A stretch of 64,000 nt of DNA from Blastopirellula marina (GCF_002967715.1 NZ_PUIA01000001.1:32938-96937), one strand, 5' to 3'; shown: positions 54,416 through 63,645, numbered from the stretch's first letter. Program-made: numbers and translations. Notes: a model not told the origin generated them from the sequence alone.

Positions 54416-55702
54416 ATGAACGATATTTTCGCAGAACTCTCGTGGCGTGGTCTGATCAATCAAACAACCGGGGACGACTCGTTCGGCACCTGGCTGAATG
54501 AGCAGCCGCGGACCGTCTACGCCGGGTTCGATCCGACGGCCGAGAGCCTGCACGTAGGGCACATGCTGCCGCTGATGCTGCTGCGCCGCTTTCAAGCCGC
54601 CGGCCACAAACCGATCGCCCTGGTCGGTGGTGCCACCGGCATGATCGGCGACCCCAGCGGGAAGAGCGCCGAACGCAATTTGCTGTCGGTCGAACAACTG
54701 CGGGCCAACGTCGACGCGATCAAAGTCCAGATGCGGCAGTTCCTCGACTTCGACGAAGCCGGCAGCGGGGCCGTGCTGGTCAATAACTTCGACTGGATGC
54801 AAAGCTTCAGCTACCTCGACTTCCTCCGCGATATTGGGAAGAACTTCCCGGTCAACGTGATGATGGCGAAAGACTCGGTCAAAGGGCGGCTGGAACGTGA
54901 AGACTCTGGGCTCAGCTACACCGAATTCAGCTACATGCTGCTGCAGGCGTACGACTTCGTGCACCTGTTCGACAAGCACGGCTGCACGCTGCAAATCGGC
55001 GGAAGCGATCAGTGGGGGAACATCACCGCCGGGATCGACCTGGGACGCCGCATGCGATCGGCCCAGCTTTTCGGCATGACCTGTCCGCTTTTGACCAAGA
55101 GCGACGGCAGCAAGATGGGCAAGACCGAGTCAGGTGCCATCTGGCTTTCGCCCGACCGCACCAGTCCTTACGCGTTCTACCAATACTGGATCAACGTCGC
55201 CGACGAAGATGCCGGCAAGTGCTTGCGTTTCCTGACCGAACTCGATCGCGAAGAGATCGAATCGCTCGATAAAGCTCGGGAAGAGGAACCGCACAAGCGG
55301 CAAAGCCAGAAGCGGTTGGCCGAGGCCCTCACCGAACTGGTACACGGCAGCGAAGGGGTTGCGAGTGCCCAGCGAGCCACCGAGATTTTCTTCGGAGGCG
55401 AGATCGACAACCTGAGCGATAAGCAGCTCATCGAGATCTTCGCGGACGTTCCCAGCCAAGAGTTGAGCCGCGACCGTTTGACCGCAGATGATGGATTGAA
55501 CATCGTCGATGCGTTGGTCGAATCGGGGCTCTGCAAAAGCAAGGGAGACGCTCGTCGAACCATCTCGCAGGGCGGAGCTTACGTCAACAATCGTCGCGTG
55601 GAAGAGGGCGAGAGGCAACTGGCTACCGAAGACCTGGCCAGCGAAACGGTCATGGTCCTTCGCAGCGGCAAGAAGAAGTACGCCCTGCTGCGATTCGTTT
55701 AA
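54416..55702 (+). CDS. tyrS: tyrosyl-tRNA synthetase
   Basis: A 428-residue class I synthetase. The HIGH motif is HVGHM near 38-42 (FDPTAESLHVGHML), the KMSKS motif reads KMGKT (DGSKMGKTESGAIW), and tyrosine-recognition words YMLLQAYDF and QIGGSDQWGNITAG are typical. The C-terminal S4-like RNA-binding domain is present (SGLCKSKGDARRTISQGGAYVNNRRV). The frame opens upstream at 54365; ATG 54416 is preferred because it fits the family start MNDIFAELSWRG. Confidence 0.95.
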   Translation: MNDIFAELSWRGLINQTTGDDSFGTWLNEQPRTVYAGFDPTAESLHVGHMLPLMLLRRFQAAGHKPIALVGGATGMIGDPSGKSAERNLLSVEQLRANVDAIKVQMRQFLDFDEAGSGAVLVNNFDWMQSFSYLDFLRDIGKNFPVNVMMAKDSVKGRLEREDSGLSYTEFSYMLLQAYDFVHLFDKHGCTLQIGGSDQWGNITAGIDLGRRMRSAQLFGMTCPLLTKSDGSKMGKTESGAIWLSPDRTSPYAFYQYWINVADEDAGKCLRFLTELDREEIESLDKAREEEPHKRQSQKRLAEALTELVHGSEGVASAQRATEIFFGGEIDNLSDKQLIEIFADVPSQELSRDRLTADDGLNIVDALVESGLCKSKGDARRTISQGGAYVNNRRVEEGERQLATEDLASETVMVLRSGKKKYALLRFV

Positions 55703-55995
55703 GTCGCGATTGAGTGTCCTCTTGAGGGCAGGAGGCCCGGTCGAATGTAGCCAGGGGCGAAAGCACCTGGTAGTAAGTGAAAAACAAGCAAGGCCTGGCA
55801 GGGCACCCGAAGCAGTATTTGCTGAGTTTCGGTTGCCCTGCCAGGCCTTGAGAGCCTCTTGGTCAGATGCGTAGCTTGGAACAAAGCTGCTAGCGATGGC
55901 TCAATCCAAATTGACGCCTGGGCGGCAAACTCCTACCATTCCCCCAGGCGGTTCCTATTTGGGGTGGGGCATTCTCCCAGACGGCTAGGTCGAAA
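55703..55995. other. repeat-like intergenic region
   Basis: Nearly 300 bp with no gene. It holds two foldable elements: ccaggggcgaaagcacctgg (55751-55770), a stem closing on a GAAA loop, and a long inverted repeat (55789-55805 and 55834-55850) reported separately. They look like dispersed extragenic repeats, so this may be a repeat-family insertion. Confidence 0.5.
55789..55850. repeat. 17-bp perfect inverted repeat with extended stem
   Basis: Caaggcctggcagggca at 55789-55805 and its exact reverse complement at 55834-55850, 28 bases apart; the arms extend inward with ccgaa/ttcgg after one mismatch. No T-run follows, so it is not a standard terminator. It is probably a dispersed extragenic element. 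Confidence 0.7.
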
Positions 55996-56754
55996 TTGGC
56001 GAGGAAGAAAACGTTTTTAGTGGTGTTCGTTGGTGCGGCAGTGCTTATCGCGGCAGTGACCGGGGCGGTCTACAACGCCACGCAGCATGTGCCTGACTTC
56101 TACACCGAAGCCCTTTACGTCGAACCGACAACCGCTCACGAAACAGGCGAAGTCCTGGAAGAGCAAGTCTTTGCCTTTTCCAATCAGGTCAAAAAGCCCC
56201 GGCCCTGGTCGCTCAGTCTGACTGACAAGCAAATCAACAGCTGGCTGGCCGTCGACCTGAAAGAGAAGTTCCCCGAGCTTCTGCCAGAGCACATCCAAGA
56301 CCCCCGCATCGCTGTGAAGGGGAAGGCGCTGCTGGTCGGGTGCAAGTACAACGGCCAGTCCCTCAATTCGATTCTGGCGGTGTCGCTCGACTGCTTCCTG
56401 GTCGAAGGGGAACCCAACGTCGTGGGGATCCAGCTTCACAACGTGACCGCTGGGGCGCTGCCGATTCCGATTGGGCAGTTGATTTCTGAAATCGATACCT
56501 ACGCCACCAAAGCCAACATTCCGATCCGCTGGCAGCAGCGCGATGGAGACCCGGTTGCTCTGATCACTATCCCCAGCACCGGTAAAGAGATCGAAGGAGA
56601 GATCCGCATCGATGCGCTCGAATTCAAAGATGGCGAGATCTTACTTTCTGGCGAAACGATCAAGAGCGAGGAAGAACTCAAAGTCGAAGCGGCCGATGCA
56701 GATCAAGCTTCGCCAGTTTCTTCCCCACCGCCAGAGCCGCCGGCGGAATCTTGA
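55996..56754 (+). CDS. anchored hypothetical protein
   Basis: A 252-residue protein with an N-terminal hydrophobic helix (about 6-25, FLVVFVGAAVLIAAVTGA). Start is TTG at 55996, without a better alternative before the helix. The rest is extracytoplasmic, with beta-rich segments (ALLVGCKYNGQSLNSILAVSL, GAL-PIPIGQ). The last 20 residues are Pro/Ser-rich and overlap the 3' end of the convergent gene by 52 bp. I do not recognise a family. Confidence 0.6.
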   Translation: MARKKTFLVVFVGAAVLIAAVTGAVYNATQHVPDFYTEALYVEPTTAHETGEVLEEQVFAFSNQVKKPRPWSLSLTDKQINSWLAVDLKEKFPELLPEHIQDPRIAVKGKALLVGCKYNGQSLNSILAVSLDCFLVEGEPNVVGIQLHNVTAGALPIPIGQLISEIDTYATKANIPIRWQQRDGDPVALITIPSTGKEIEGEIRIDALEFKDGEILLSGETIKSEEELKVEAADADQASPVSSPPPEPPAES

Positions 56755-57074
56755 ATCTCCAGGATTAATCTTCCCTGGAGCCGCTGCCCTTGCAGGTGAA
56801 CCGTGACAAGTTCGTTTTGCCGAATGATCCAACTGAAGGTTCCTTCGTCGGCCCGGGTTACTTCACCCCGGTTGCCTGTGATGGGGCCTTCGTAGTCGAG
56901 GTAGATCATCCGGTGATCGAAGTCGGGTACTGCTACCGCCGGTATGCCCATGCTGGGGAAACTCCACAGCGTGTAGGTCTTCAGCACATCCCCATCTTCG
57001 AGAAGCAAGTCGTAGTGATCCGGCTTCTCGGCACACTCTGGCGTAACGTGATGAAGTAGGGCGAAGCGAGGCAT
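56703..57074 (-). CDS. stand-alone LigD-type 3'-phosphoesterase domain protein
   Basis: A 123-residue protein that is the phosphoesterase domain of LigD without polymerase or ligase parts. Catalytic words are seen: FALLHH near 4-9, PDHYDLLLE (cf. HYDFRLE) at 18-26, LWSFP, and FDHRMIYLDYEGPI (cf. EDHPLEYLDFEG). These give the His/Asp residues that trim 3' ends in double-strand break repair. The start at ATG 57074 removes an unrelated basic leader of the open frame. Its 3' end overlaps the convergent gene. No Ku or ligase gene is in the window. Confidence 0.85.
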   Translation of the reverse strand: MPRFALLHHVTPECAEKPDHYDLLLEDGDVLKTYTLWSFPSMGIPAVAVPDFDHRMIYLDYEGPITGNRGEVTRADEGTFSWIIRQNELVTVHLQGQRLQGRLILEIQDSAGGSGGGEETGEA

Positions 57075-57078
57075 TACT

Positions 57079-59589
57079 TTAATATACGGTCGTATCTTCC
57101 TGGACCGAAACTCCCTGCGGCGATCGTTGGCTGCGAACTTCTGCCTTGACGATCTTCTTGCCTGGCGTGGCGGTCTGGATATCGACCTGGAAGCTGACGG
57201 ATTCACCGGCCCTGAGGTATTGCAGCGGCTGCACCCCGACAGTCAGCCCATCAGGCGACTGCGATACTTGCGGATTCACCGGCCCGTTGAGTCGCAAAAA
57301 ACGCATTCCTTCGCCCAGCCGCAGCATGATCTGCACGTTCTCGTCGTCGACGTTTCGGCTGTTCTTGATCGTCAGGTAGTAGCGAACGTTCTGGCCGGCT
57401 GGGATGCCGTCTTGCAGTTCGGTCATCGTTACTTCCAACTGGCCGGTAACTGGCTGGTTACCGCCAGCACCTGGTTGTCCGTTCTGACCGACCGCCGGTG
57501 GCGGTTCGGCTGCCGGTTGGCTAGACGGGGTGACCGTGGTGCAAGTCTGAGCGTTCTGCGATACCCCTTCGTCGGTGCGGGCCGAGATGCGATTGCATGC
57601 CTGACCTACCGGGCGGTTCGCCTGGCATTGAACTTCCAGGATCGCCTGTTGATTGGGCAGGATGCGTGGGAACGTCCAGATGACCTTGTTCTGTTCGTCG
57701 CGAGCCGGATCGGTGCGTCCCGTGATCTGGAACTCAGGATCGATCAGCTCTTCGACCACCACATTGGTCAGTGGCGTCGCACCTGTATTGGTTAACACTG
57801 CACGGAACAGGATAGGCTGACCTACTTCGCGGCTGGCTGGGGCTCGCAGTTCCAGCGTGAAGGTCGGTTCCGGTGGTGGCGGATTGACGGAAACACATGC
57901 CGTGGAAGACTTTCCTTGCACACCGTCGGCCGAAACGGTCAACCGGTGGCAGAAGCGACCAGGAACTTGGGTTTGGAAGTTCAAACGAATCGTCTTGGCC
58001 TGACCGATACCCAGCGTTCCCAGGTCGTTATACATGGGGCTCTGTTGATTCGGATAGATCAGACCGTTGTCGAACACATCTTCCAGTTTCATATTCGTCA
58101 GGGCGCGGTCTCCCGTATTTCGGATCGTCACTACGTACTCGACCGGATCTCCCACGGTGACCGCTTCAGGGCCGGTCATTTCCAGGTGGATCGCATCGAC
58201 CGAGATCTGGGTGCTGGTGCAATCTTCGCTACGCAATCCTGGCTCGGCGGTGACGGTCACGCAGTTTTCCACGGTGCCGGATGTCTGCACCCGGGTAGTC
58301 AGCGAAATCTGACGGAAGCCGCGGGCCTCGAGATCGCCGATCGACCATTCCAGACGGTTACCGTATTGCTGTGCAGCGGGAACACTCGACTCATATTTCA
58401 AACCATCCGGCAGGATCACGCTGACCAAAGCATTGCGTGCCGCGACGTCGCCGCCGTTCTGCACGTTAATATTGTAAACGGCCTGGGCGTTGAACTCGGC
58501 AACCTGCGGACCGGTCATGTCGACTGCCAACTGCGGAGCACTCCAGGTCACGGTCGTCACGCCTGAACCGAGCATGAGGTTCTCGGCGTTGCTCTCGGGA
58601 TCAAGATTCGGCTGAATGATGGTCACACGAACCTGCGCAGTCCCTGGCTGATTGGTCAATGGCGCGAGCTCGACCGTGGCGAAGCCGTTTGAGTCGCTAC
58701 GCGTTTCGATCGGAGCACCTTGCTCGGCAGGGCGTCCATTGACCAGGAATGCGGAAGCAGGACCGTCGAGGACCTCGTATTGGACCTTCCAACCTTCCAC
58801 CGGTTGGCGATTGGTTTGTCGGAGTACCGTGGTGGAGAGAACGGCCTTATCGCCCGCCGGAACAACTACCGCGGCAGGGAACTGCCACTGGGCATCGACC
58901 CAATAGATGGTGGCCGTCTGTTGGCGAGCTGGCCAGTTTTCAAACGTCGGGGCCAACGCCGTCACGCGGCTTACGCCGGGCGCGGCTGAACTGATCGACA
59001 TCCAGGTTTGCCCCTTCAGCACACGCACGTCGTCGCCGGGAAGCTCGGTTCCGCGGTCGATGGTCTTATCGCAAAGCAGCGTGCTGCTGGTCGCGAAGTC
59101 AGGACCTTGAACGCCGTAGTCCCGGTTCGAGACCAGATCGAACATGTTCGAGTCCTTGCCTACTTCGGTGATGTAGCCGACGCTTTCACGCGACAAAATC
59201 CAGTTCACCGGGCGGCCTGCTTCGTGCAGGTGCTTCTTGCGATTCAGTCCGGCCACCAAAACGACTTCGGTACCAACCGGAGCCACCACGCGGGAAGGGG
59301 AAAGCTGGAGGGCCTCGGTATCGACAACGCCCTTGGGCGGTGCCGGCAGGGGAGTTAAAGGAGTGACGCCGGAAGCAGGGCAGGGGGAAAGGGGAGGTGG
59401 CTGCCGGAAGGCTGGCTGCTGGTTGAAGCAGCCCAGGTTGCATTCGACCGGAGTGGTGTCGTGCGTGAAGATACGCTGTCCAGTTGGATCGATGCGAGGA
59501 ACGCGAAGCGGCGCGCAGCCGGAGCTGACGATCGCAATCCATAGCGTCGTAAGGAGCAACGTTCGCTTCGTGCTAGTTGACCACCGCAT
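57079..59589 (-). CDS. DUF11 repeat lipoprotein
   Basis: An 836-residue surface protein. A lipobox (IVSSGC) near 20-25 follows a hydrophobic signal. Four DUF11/CARDB-like beta-sandwich repeats occur in the second half (openings LAVDMTGPQ, LEMTGPEAVTVGD, LELRAPASREVGQ, LEVTMTELQDG), each with the NTGD or NSR turn typical of the family. The first half is a Pro-rich linker and Ig-like unit. Such proteins adhere or build the cell wall layer. ATG 59589 is used; the TTG 12 bases upstream gives the same frame. Confidence 0.88.
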   Translation of the reverse strand: MRWSTSTKRTLLLTTLWIAIVSSGCAPLRVPRIDPTGQRIFTHDTTPVECNLGCFNQQPAFRQPPPLSPCPASGVTPLTPLPAPPKGVVDTEALQLSPSRVVAPVGTEVVLVAGLNRKKHLHEAGRPVNWILSRESVGYITEVGKDSNMFDLVSNRDYGVQGPDFATSSTLLCDKTIDRGTELPGDDVRVLKGQTWMSISSAAPGVSRVTALAPTFENWPARQQTATIYWVDAQWQFPAAVVVPAGDKAVLSTTVLRQTNRQPVEGWKVQYEVLDGPASAFLVNGRPAEQGAPIETRSDSNGFATVELAPLTNQPGTAQVRVTIIQPNLDPESNAENLMLGSGVTTVTWSAPQLAVDMTGPQVAEFNAQAVYNINVQNGGDVAARNALVSVILPDGLKYESSVPAAQQYGNRLEWSIGDLEARGFRQISLTTRVQTSGTVENCVTVTAEPGLRSEDCTSTQISVDAIHLEMTGPEAVTVGDPVEYVVTIRNTGDRALTNMKLEDVFDNGLIYPNQQSPMYNDLGTLGIGQAKTIRLNFQTQVPGRFCHRLTVSADGVQGKSSTACVSVNPPPPEPTFTLELRAPASREVGQPILFRAVLTNTGATPLTNVVVEELIDPEFQITGRTDPARDEQNKVIWTFPRILPNQQAILEVQCQANRPVGQACNRISARTDEGVSQNAQTCTTVTPSSQPAAEPPPAVGQNGQPGAGGNQPVTGQLEVTMTELQDGIPAGQNVRYYLTIKNSRNVDDENVQIMLRLGEGMRFLRLNGPVNPQVSQSPDGLTVGVQPLQYLRAGESVSFQVDIQTATPGKKIVKAEVRSQRSPQGVSVQEDTTVY

Positions 59590-59705
59590 GACTGTTTCCA
59601 AAATTGGGACGTGGAGTTCCCTACGCAGCTTGCCCAGAATGACAAGCCGTGAAAACTTAGCACGCGGTTAGGCAACATGCGGCTTTTTTTCATCATGCGA
59701 TGTTG

Positions 59706-59751
59706 AGAAAAAACAACGCGACCCGTGCAGTTACGCAAACTGCACGGGTCG
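59706..59751 (-). terminator. Rho-independent terminator
   Basis: Perfect 14-base stem cgacccgtgcagtt / aactgcacgggtcg with loop acgca. On the minus strand a GTTGTTTTTT tract follows, 40 bp after the thioredoxin-like gene stop. Confidence 0.8.
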
Positions 59752-59790
59752 AAGTGGTTATTCAGATTGAAAGGCCTGCGGCCCAGCTGG

Positions 59791-60663
59791 TTAGCGGTTA
59801 CGAGCGAAGATACCCGTGGCGTACCAGATACCGTTGCGGCCTCGCTTCATGTCGTAGCCGTAATAAACATTGCTGTCGCTGACGGCCGACCAGTGGCCCG
59901 ACGAGTGTCGCCAGCTGCGAACGCATTCGATCGCGGCGTCTTCCAGTCGCTGACCTGGCCAGCTTTCGGCACAAACTTCGGTGGGAACCAGGCCACCGGG
60001 AAGCTGCGCCTTGATTTGGTGGAACCGCGATTCCCACTGGTGATGTCCCTGCAGCTGCATATTGGCCTGGTTGCGACTATGTCGAAACGTTTCGAGGGCC
60101 AGCAGTCGGCGGAAGATGCCTTTGGTGCTGCTGGGCTTTTCCGGATGCATCCGCACGGCGTAGATCAATGTCCGCTGCGTCAGCGATCCAGGAGGCAAAG
60201 TCAGAATGACTTCCATCTCTTGCACGGTACGTCCCTGGGCCGAACGGAAGTTGAACTGGCTGACCACCTGTCCGTACTGCGAAGGGTCGTTGTTCGTGTA
60301 ATCGATGATTGCGATCCCGGCACTTCCGTACATGTAGCTGAACGCACCATGATTCAAGACACGCGTTGGCTTGCCATCGACCTTCACGTTGGCATCCACG
60401 GAAAGCTTCGCCACGACGTAGTTTTCCAGCAGTTGGCTGACGCGACGATCGGTGAGGACTTCGTTTTCAAAGCGCGTGGCCGCGTTCGATTCATCGCTGA
60501 AGACGATGAATAACATCTTCTTATCTGCCGAAGCAGCTTTCACGGCACTCGAATAATCGTCGTGCCATTGCAGTTCCGAGGTTTCCGCTGTTGCGGTACC
60601 GTTCCAGCTCGCAAGCAGCAAGAGACTGGCCAGCAGGCAAAGTGAGCGAAGTGAATTGTTCAT
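59791..60663 (-). CDS. thioredoxin-fold secreted protein without CxxC
   Basis: A 290-residue protein with a signal peptide (about 1-26, ending GTATAET). Residues about 30-140 resemble a thioredoxin-like fold (DYSSAVKAASADKKMLFIVFSDES, RVSQLLENYVVAKLSVDA), but the active-site CxxC is absent (SDESNAAT), so no redox catalysis is expected. The C-terminal 80 residues (LEDAAIECVRSWRHSSGHWSAV, YYGYDMKRGRNGIWYATGIFA) resemble the end of CAP/SCP-like domains common in planctomycetes. Function unknown. Confidence 0.75.
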   Translation of the reverse strand: MNNSLRSLCLLASLLLLASWNGTATAETSELQWHDDYSSAVKAASADKKMLFIVFSDESNAATRFENEVLTDRRVSQLLENYVVAKLSVDANVKVDGKPTRVLNHGAFSYMYGSAGIAIIDYTNNDPSQYGQVVSQFNFRSAQGRTVQEMEVILTLPPGSLTQRTLIYAVRMHPEKPSSTKGIFRRLLALETFRHSRNQANMQLQGHHQWESRFHQIKAQLPGGLVPTEVCAESWPGQRLEDAAIECVRSWRHSSGHWSAVSDSNVYYGYDMKRGRNGIWYATGIFARNR

Positions 60664-61032
60664 GGAGATCGGGGGAGGTTAAAGGGAGCGATATCGATGG
60701 TAAAGCTTCCAGCATTTAGGCAGAAAAAGCTGGATATACCGGTCAAGTTGTTTACGTAAAGGTAAGTGGGTCAGTTGTAGCAGTCAATCTACTAGTACCG
60801 TCATGGACACCTGAGAGATGGAATTTCCTCAGATCTTTGCTGTGACGTTAAAATGGGTAAATGGCGAATTATAGAAAAAGGATGTGGTCTTGGAATTGTT
60901 TGTGTATTAGGCGGCTTTTCGAGAGAATGCTGGCGATGAAAGCTTCACGAGATCACCTAATCGGTATATCTTGTGGGCTGCCTAAACCTCACAAACCGTA
61001 TTCAGCCCCTTCCCCCACGGATGAGGAACATC
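60664..61032. other. divergent intergenic region
   Basis: About 370 bp between the thioredoxin-fold gene (minus) and the next plus-strand gene. A short frame at 60861-61142 overlaps the next gene and is not supported. Several AT-rich words (gcgaattatag at about 60882) could be promoter elements; none is clear. Confidence 0.4.
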
Positions 61033-62922
61033 ATGATTTGGAATCTACGGCGTACGGCGGCGCACAGTTTTGTGATCCTGGCTTCAGGATTTCTCATTCT
61101 CACAGGCAATGTCCTGGCTCAAGAGCCGACTCCTGCTGGTGATTTGACCCAGTCGATCGAAAACGCAAAGTCAGGCTTCAAGCCGGTTACTTCCGAGGAT
61201 GTCGCTGCGGCTAAATCTACGCTGCAAGCCAAACTCAACTCGCTGCAACGCTTGCTTTCCAATGGTTCGTCCGAGAACGAAAAAGCTTGGAAAGACTATC
61301 TGCGCTGGGATGACCTGCAGGCTCAGCTGTCGGCCGAAAAACCGGACATGCGAACCTTGGAAGAAATCTACCTGAAATTTAAGGGGTCGTATGCGGGCCT
61401 TGACAAGCGGCAAGTGATCGAGGCCCGTCAGGCCCTGCGCACGTACATCAACCTGGCCTATTTCTCGCAGGTCGATAAATACAAGCAACTGTTCGATATG
61501 CAGATAAAATCGCTTGCTGATGCGGTAAAACGCTATTCGAACATGGCCACCGGAGACGATGCCCGCGCGATCGGCGCGATTCTCGGCTGGCTCGAACAAG
61601 GCAACCAGGTGCCCTCTTCCGTCAAAACGATCCGAAATAAATTGGATCAGCCCAACCTCTATGCTTCGGTTTCCCGTGAATTGATCGCCGGTGGTATCCG
61701 TCGCCCAGTCGATCAGGTGAACCCTGTGCACGAAATCATCCTCGGTACGAACGTCCGGGGAACGGCACACATGGTGGGTGATGTCGACGTGAACCTGGTG
61801 CCCAGCAAGACCAAAGGGCTCATCGAGCTCTCGCTGACCGGTACCGTCTCGTCCGACAATGTCGGCGTGAACGGACCTGCGACGATCTACTCGACCGGCT
61901 TCAGCACCATCGGGGCTTCCAAGCTGCTAAGCGTCGACAAAGACGGCCTGACGGCCAATCCGTCGGTCGCCAATGCCGACACCAGCACGACCTTCAACGC
62001 GATTTGCGCCAAGATGAAGCTGGTGCAGAAGATTGCGACGAAAAGGGCTTATCAGCAGAAATCGCAGGCCGAAGCGATCGCTTCCGATCGTACCGAATTT
62101 CGGATTCAGAATCGCTTCGATAACGAAACGAAAGATCTCGTCGCCGATGCCAACAATCGGCTGAAGGAAAAGCTATACCGCCCGCTGATCGGTCGCGATG
62201 AATTCCCCGACGCAATCAACGTTTCGACCACCACCGACCATCTGAATCTGGAAGTGATGCAAGCCAGCCAGTCGCAGTTGGCCGCCCCTGGTCCTGCTCC
62301 GGCTACCGAGGACAAAGAGGCCGACCTGACGCTGAAACTGCACGAGTCGATCGTCAACAACTACGGCGAAACGTTTCTGGCCGGTGTGAAGCTGACCGAC
62401 GAGAAGTTAGTTGAACTGCTCAAAGAACGGGGTGCCGAGATTCCCGAAGAACTGCAGATCACGCCGGATACCGATCCCTGGTCGATCACGTTCGACTACA
62501 AGAGCCCGATTCAGGTTGTCTTCGATAACGACACCGTCAAGATCGGCATCCGCGGGCGGCAGTTTACCCGCGGCGACAACGAAGTGAATCGCACCATCGC
62601 CATCAGCGCCGATTACAAGATCGAAAAAGGGGAAAGCGGTACCCTGCTGACGCGAACCGGCGACGTCGTGGTCGATTTCCCCACCCAGGAACGCCTGGGC
62701 CCACTCGATCTGACTGCCAAGACCTTCCTGCGAAAGAAGTTTGAAGCAGTCTTCAAACAGGAGATCGTTGGCGAAGGGATCAAGCTCGAAGGCCAGTGGG
62801 AAAAGGCCGGTACCCTCCGCATTTCGTCCCTGGCCGTCACGCCAGGATGGTTTGTGGGAAGCTGGCGTCTGGAAGCTCCCACGCCAACCGCTGCGACGGA
62901 AGTCACTTCTGTGGTAGACTAA
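61033..62922 (+). CDS. secreted hypothetical protein, multi-domain
   Basis: A 629-residue protein with a signal peptide (about 1-30, ending NVLAQE). The first half is helical (LQRLLSNGSSENEKAWKDYLRW, QVIEARQALRTYINLAYFS), the second half beta-rich (LIELSLTGTVSSDNVGVNG, TIAISADYKIEKGESGTLL). I do not recognise a family. ATG 61033 has gaggaacatc just upstream and is preferred to ATG 61021. Confidence 0.7.
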   Translation: MIWNLRRTAAHSFVILASGFLILTGNVLAQEPTPAGDLTQSIENAKSGFKPVTSEDVAAAKSTLQAKLNSLQRLLSNGSSENEKAWKDYLRWDDLQAQLSAEKPDMRTLEEIYLKFKGSYAGLDKRQVIEARQALRTYINLAYFSQVDKYKQLFDMQIKSLADAVKRYSNMATGDDARAIGAILGWLEQGNQVPSSVKTIRNKLDQPNLYASVSRELIAGGIRRPVDQVNPVHEIILGTNVRGTAHMVGDVDVNLVPSKTKGLIELSLTGTVSSDNVGVNGPATIYSTGFSTIGASKLLSVDKDGLTANPSVANADTSTTFNAICAKMKLVQKIATKRAYQQKSQAEAIASDRTEFRIQNRFDNETKDLVADANNRLKEKLYRPLIGRDEFPDAINVSTTTDHLNLEVMQASQSQLAAPGPAPATEDKEADLTLKLHESIVNNYGETFLAGVKLTDEKLVELLKERGAEIPEELQITPDTDPWSITFDYKSPIQVVFDNDTVKIGIRGRQFTRGDNEVNRTIAISADYKIEKGESGTLLTRTGDVVVDFPTQERLGPLDLTAKTFLRKKFEAVFKQEIVGEGIKLEGQWEKAGTLRISSLAVTPGWFVGSWRLEAPTPTAATEVTSVVD

Positions 62923-62951
62923 GCCGCGTCGCGAGTTTTCAGTGTGAAGTG

Positions 62952-63049
62952 GTTCAGTTTTCAGTAAGAGACGCGTTCGACCATGAACCGTGTCTTCGCT
63001 TGCCGTGGCCAATCGGTCTCGAAGCTGATCTCCTCACTGAAAACTGAAC
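62952..63049. repeat. 98-bp element bounded by 14-bp inverted repeats
   Basis: Gttcagttttcagt at 62952-62965 and its exact reverse complement actgaaaactgaac at 63036-63049. Similar words are common as dispersed repeats in related genomes as I recall; the element may be a small mobile or palindromic repeat between two genes. Confidence 0.6.
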
Positions 63050-63086
63050 AATGAAAACTTCCAACCAAAGCTCCGAAGGAGCGCTC

Positions 63087-63563
63087 ATGGACCGCTGGGT
63101 AGAAATTCAATTCGACTGTCTTCCACTGCGCAGCATCGATCGGCTCGATATTCCGATGGATGCCTCGCCGAAGTTTCAGGAGCATTGTCTGCGGGTGAAA
63201 GCGGCTATGGAGAAGCATGGTTCGCACAACACGTACTACCTGCACAACGCCAAGTGCACCTACCACCTGCTGAATCACCCGGTCGACGGCATGATTCAGT
63301 TCAAGTTCCACGGCACCGTCATGACCGACGCCGACGACATGACCACCCGCGGCAGCGATCTGGAAGTGGAACTAGTCAAAGAAACATGCACCTGGCTTTC
63401 CGAACCAATCGTCCACTGGTTCCAGGAAACCGTCCAGCGCAGTGTCGCCGTCGAATTCGACCATTACATCCAAGCCGGCGACCTGAAGAAAACCGAAGAA
63501 CGAATCGCCAAGATCAAAGCCGAAAGCGAATCGGACGAAGGCTTCATGGGGATGTATCTGTAG
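63087..63563 (+). CDS. hypothetical cytosolic protein
   Basis: A 158-residue protein, alpha/beta, with words CLPLRSIDRLDIPMDASPKF, NTYYLHNAKCTYHLLNHPVDG and EIQFDC. The ATG 63087 has aaggag at 63075-63080, six bases upstream, and is chosen over ATG 63051. No motif is recognised; the regular composition suggests a real, conserved gene. Confidence 0.72.
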   Translation: MDRWVEIQFDCLPLRSIDRLDIPMDASPKFQEHCLRVKAAMEKHGSHNTYYLHNAKCTYHLLNHPVDGMIQFKFHGTVMTDADDMTTRGSDLEVELVKETCTWLSEPIVHWFQETVQRSVAVEFDHYIQAGDLKKTEERIAKIKAESESDEGFMGMYL

Positions 63564-63645
63564 GCGGGCGATGGTAAGTCGCTCGATCTGCTCGGAAGAG
63601 AACCGCGGATTACGCTGATAAGAAGACGGCAAGCGAAAGTCTTCC

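Noticed and set aside
60861..61142. 93-residue frame before the secreted protein at 61033
   Set aside because: Overlaps the true gene in another frame and has no ribosome site.
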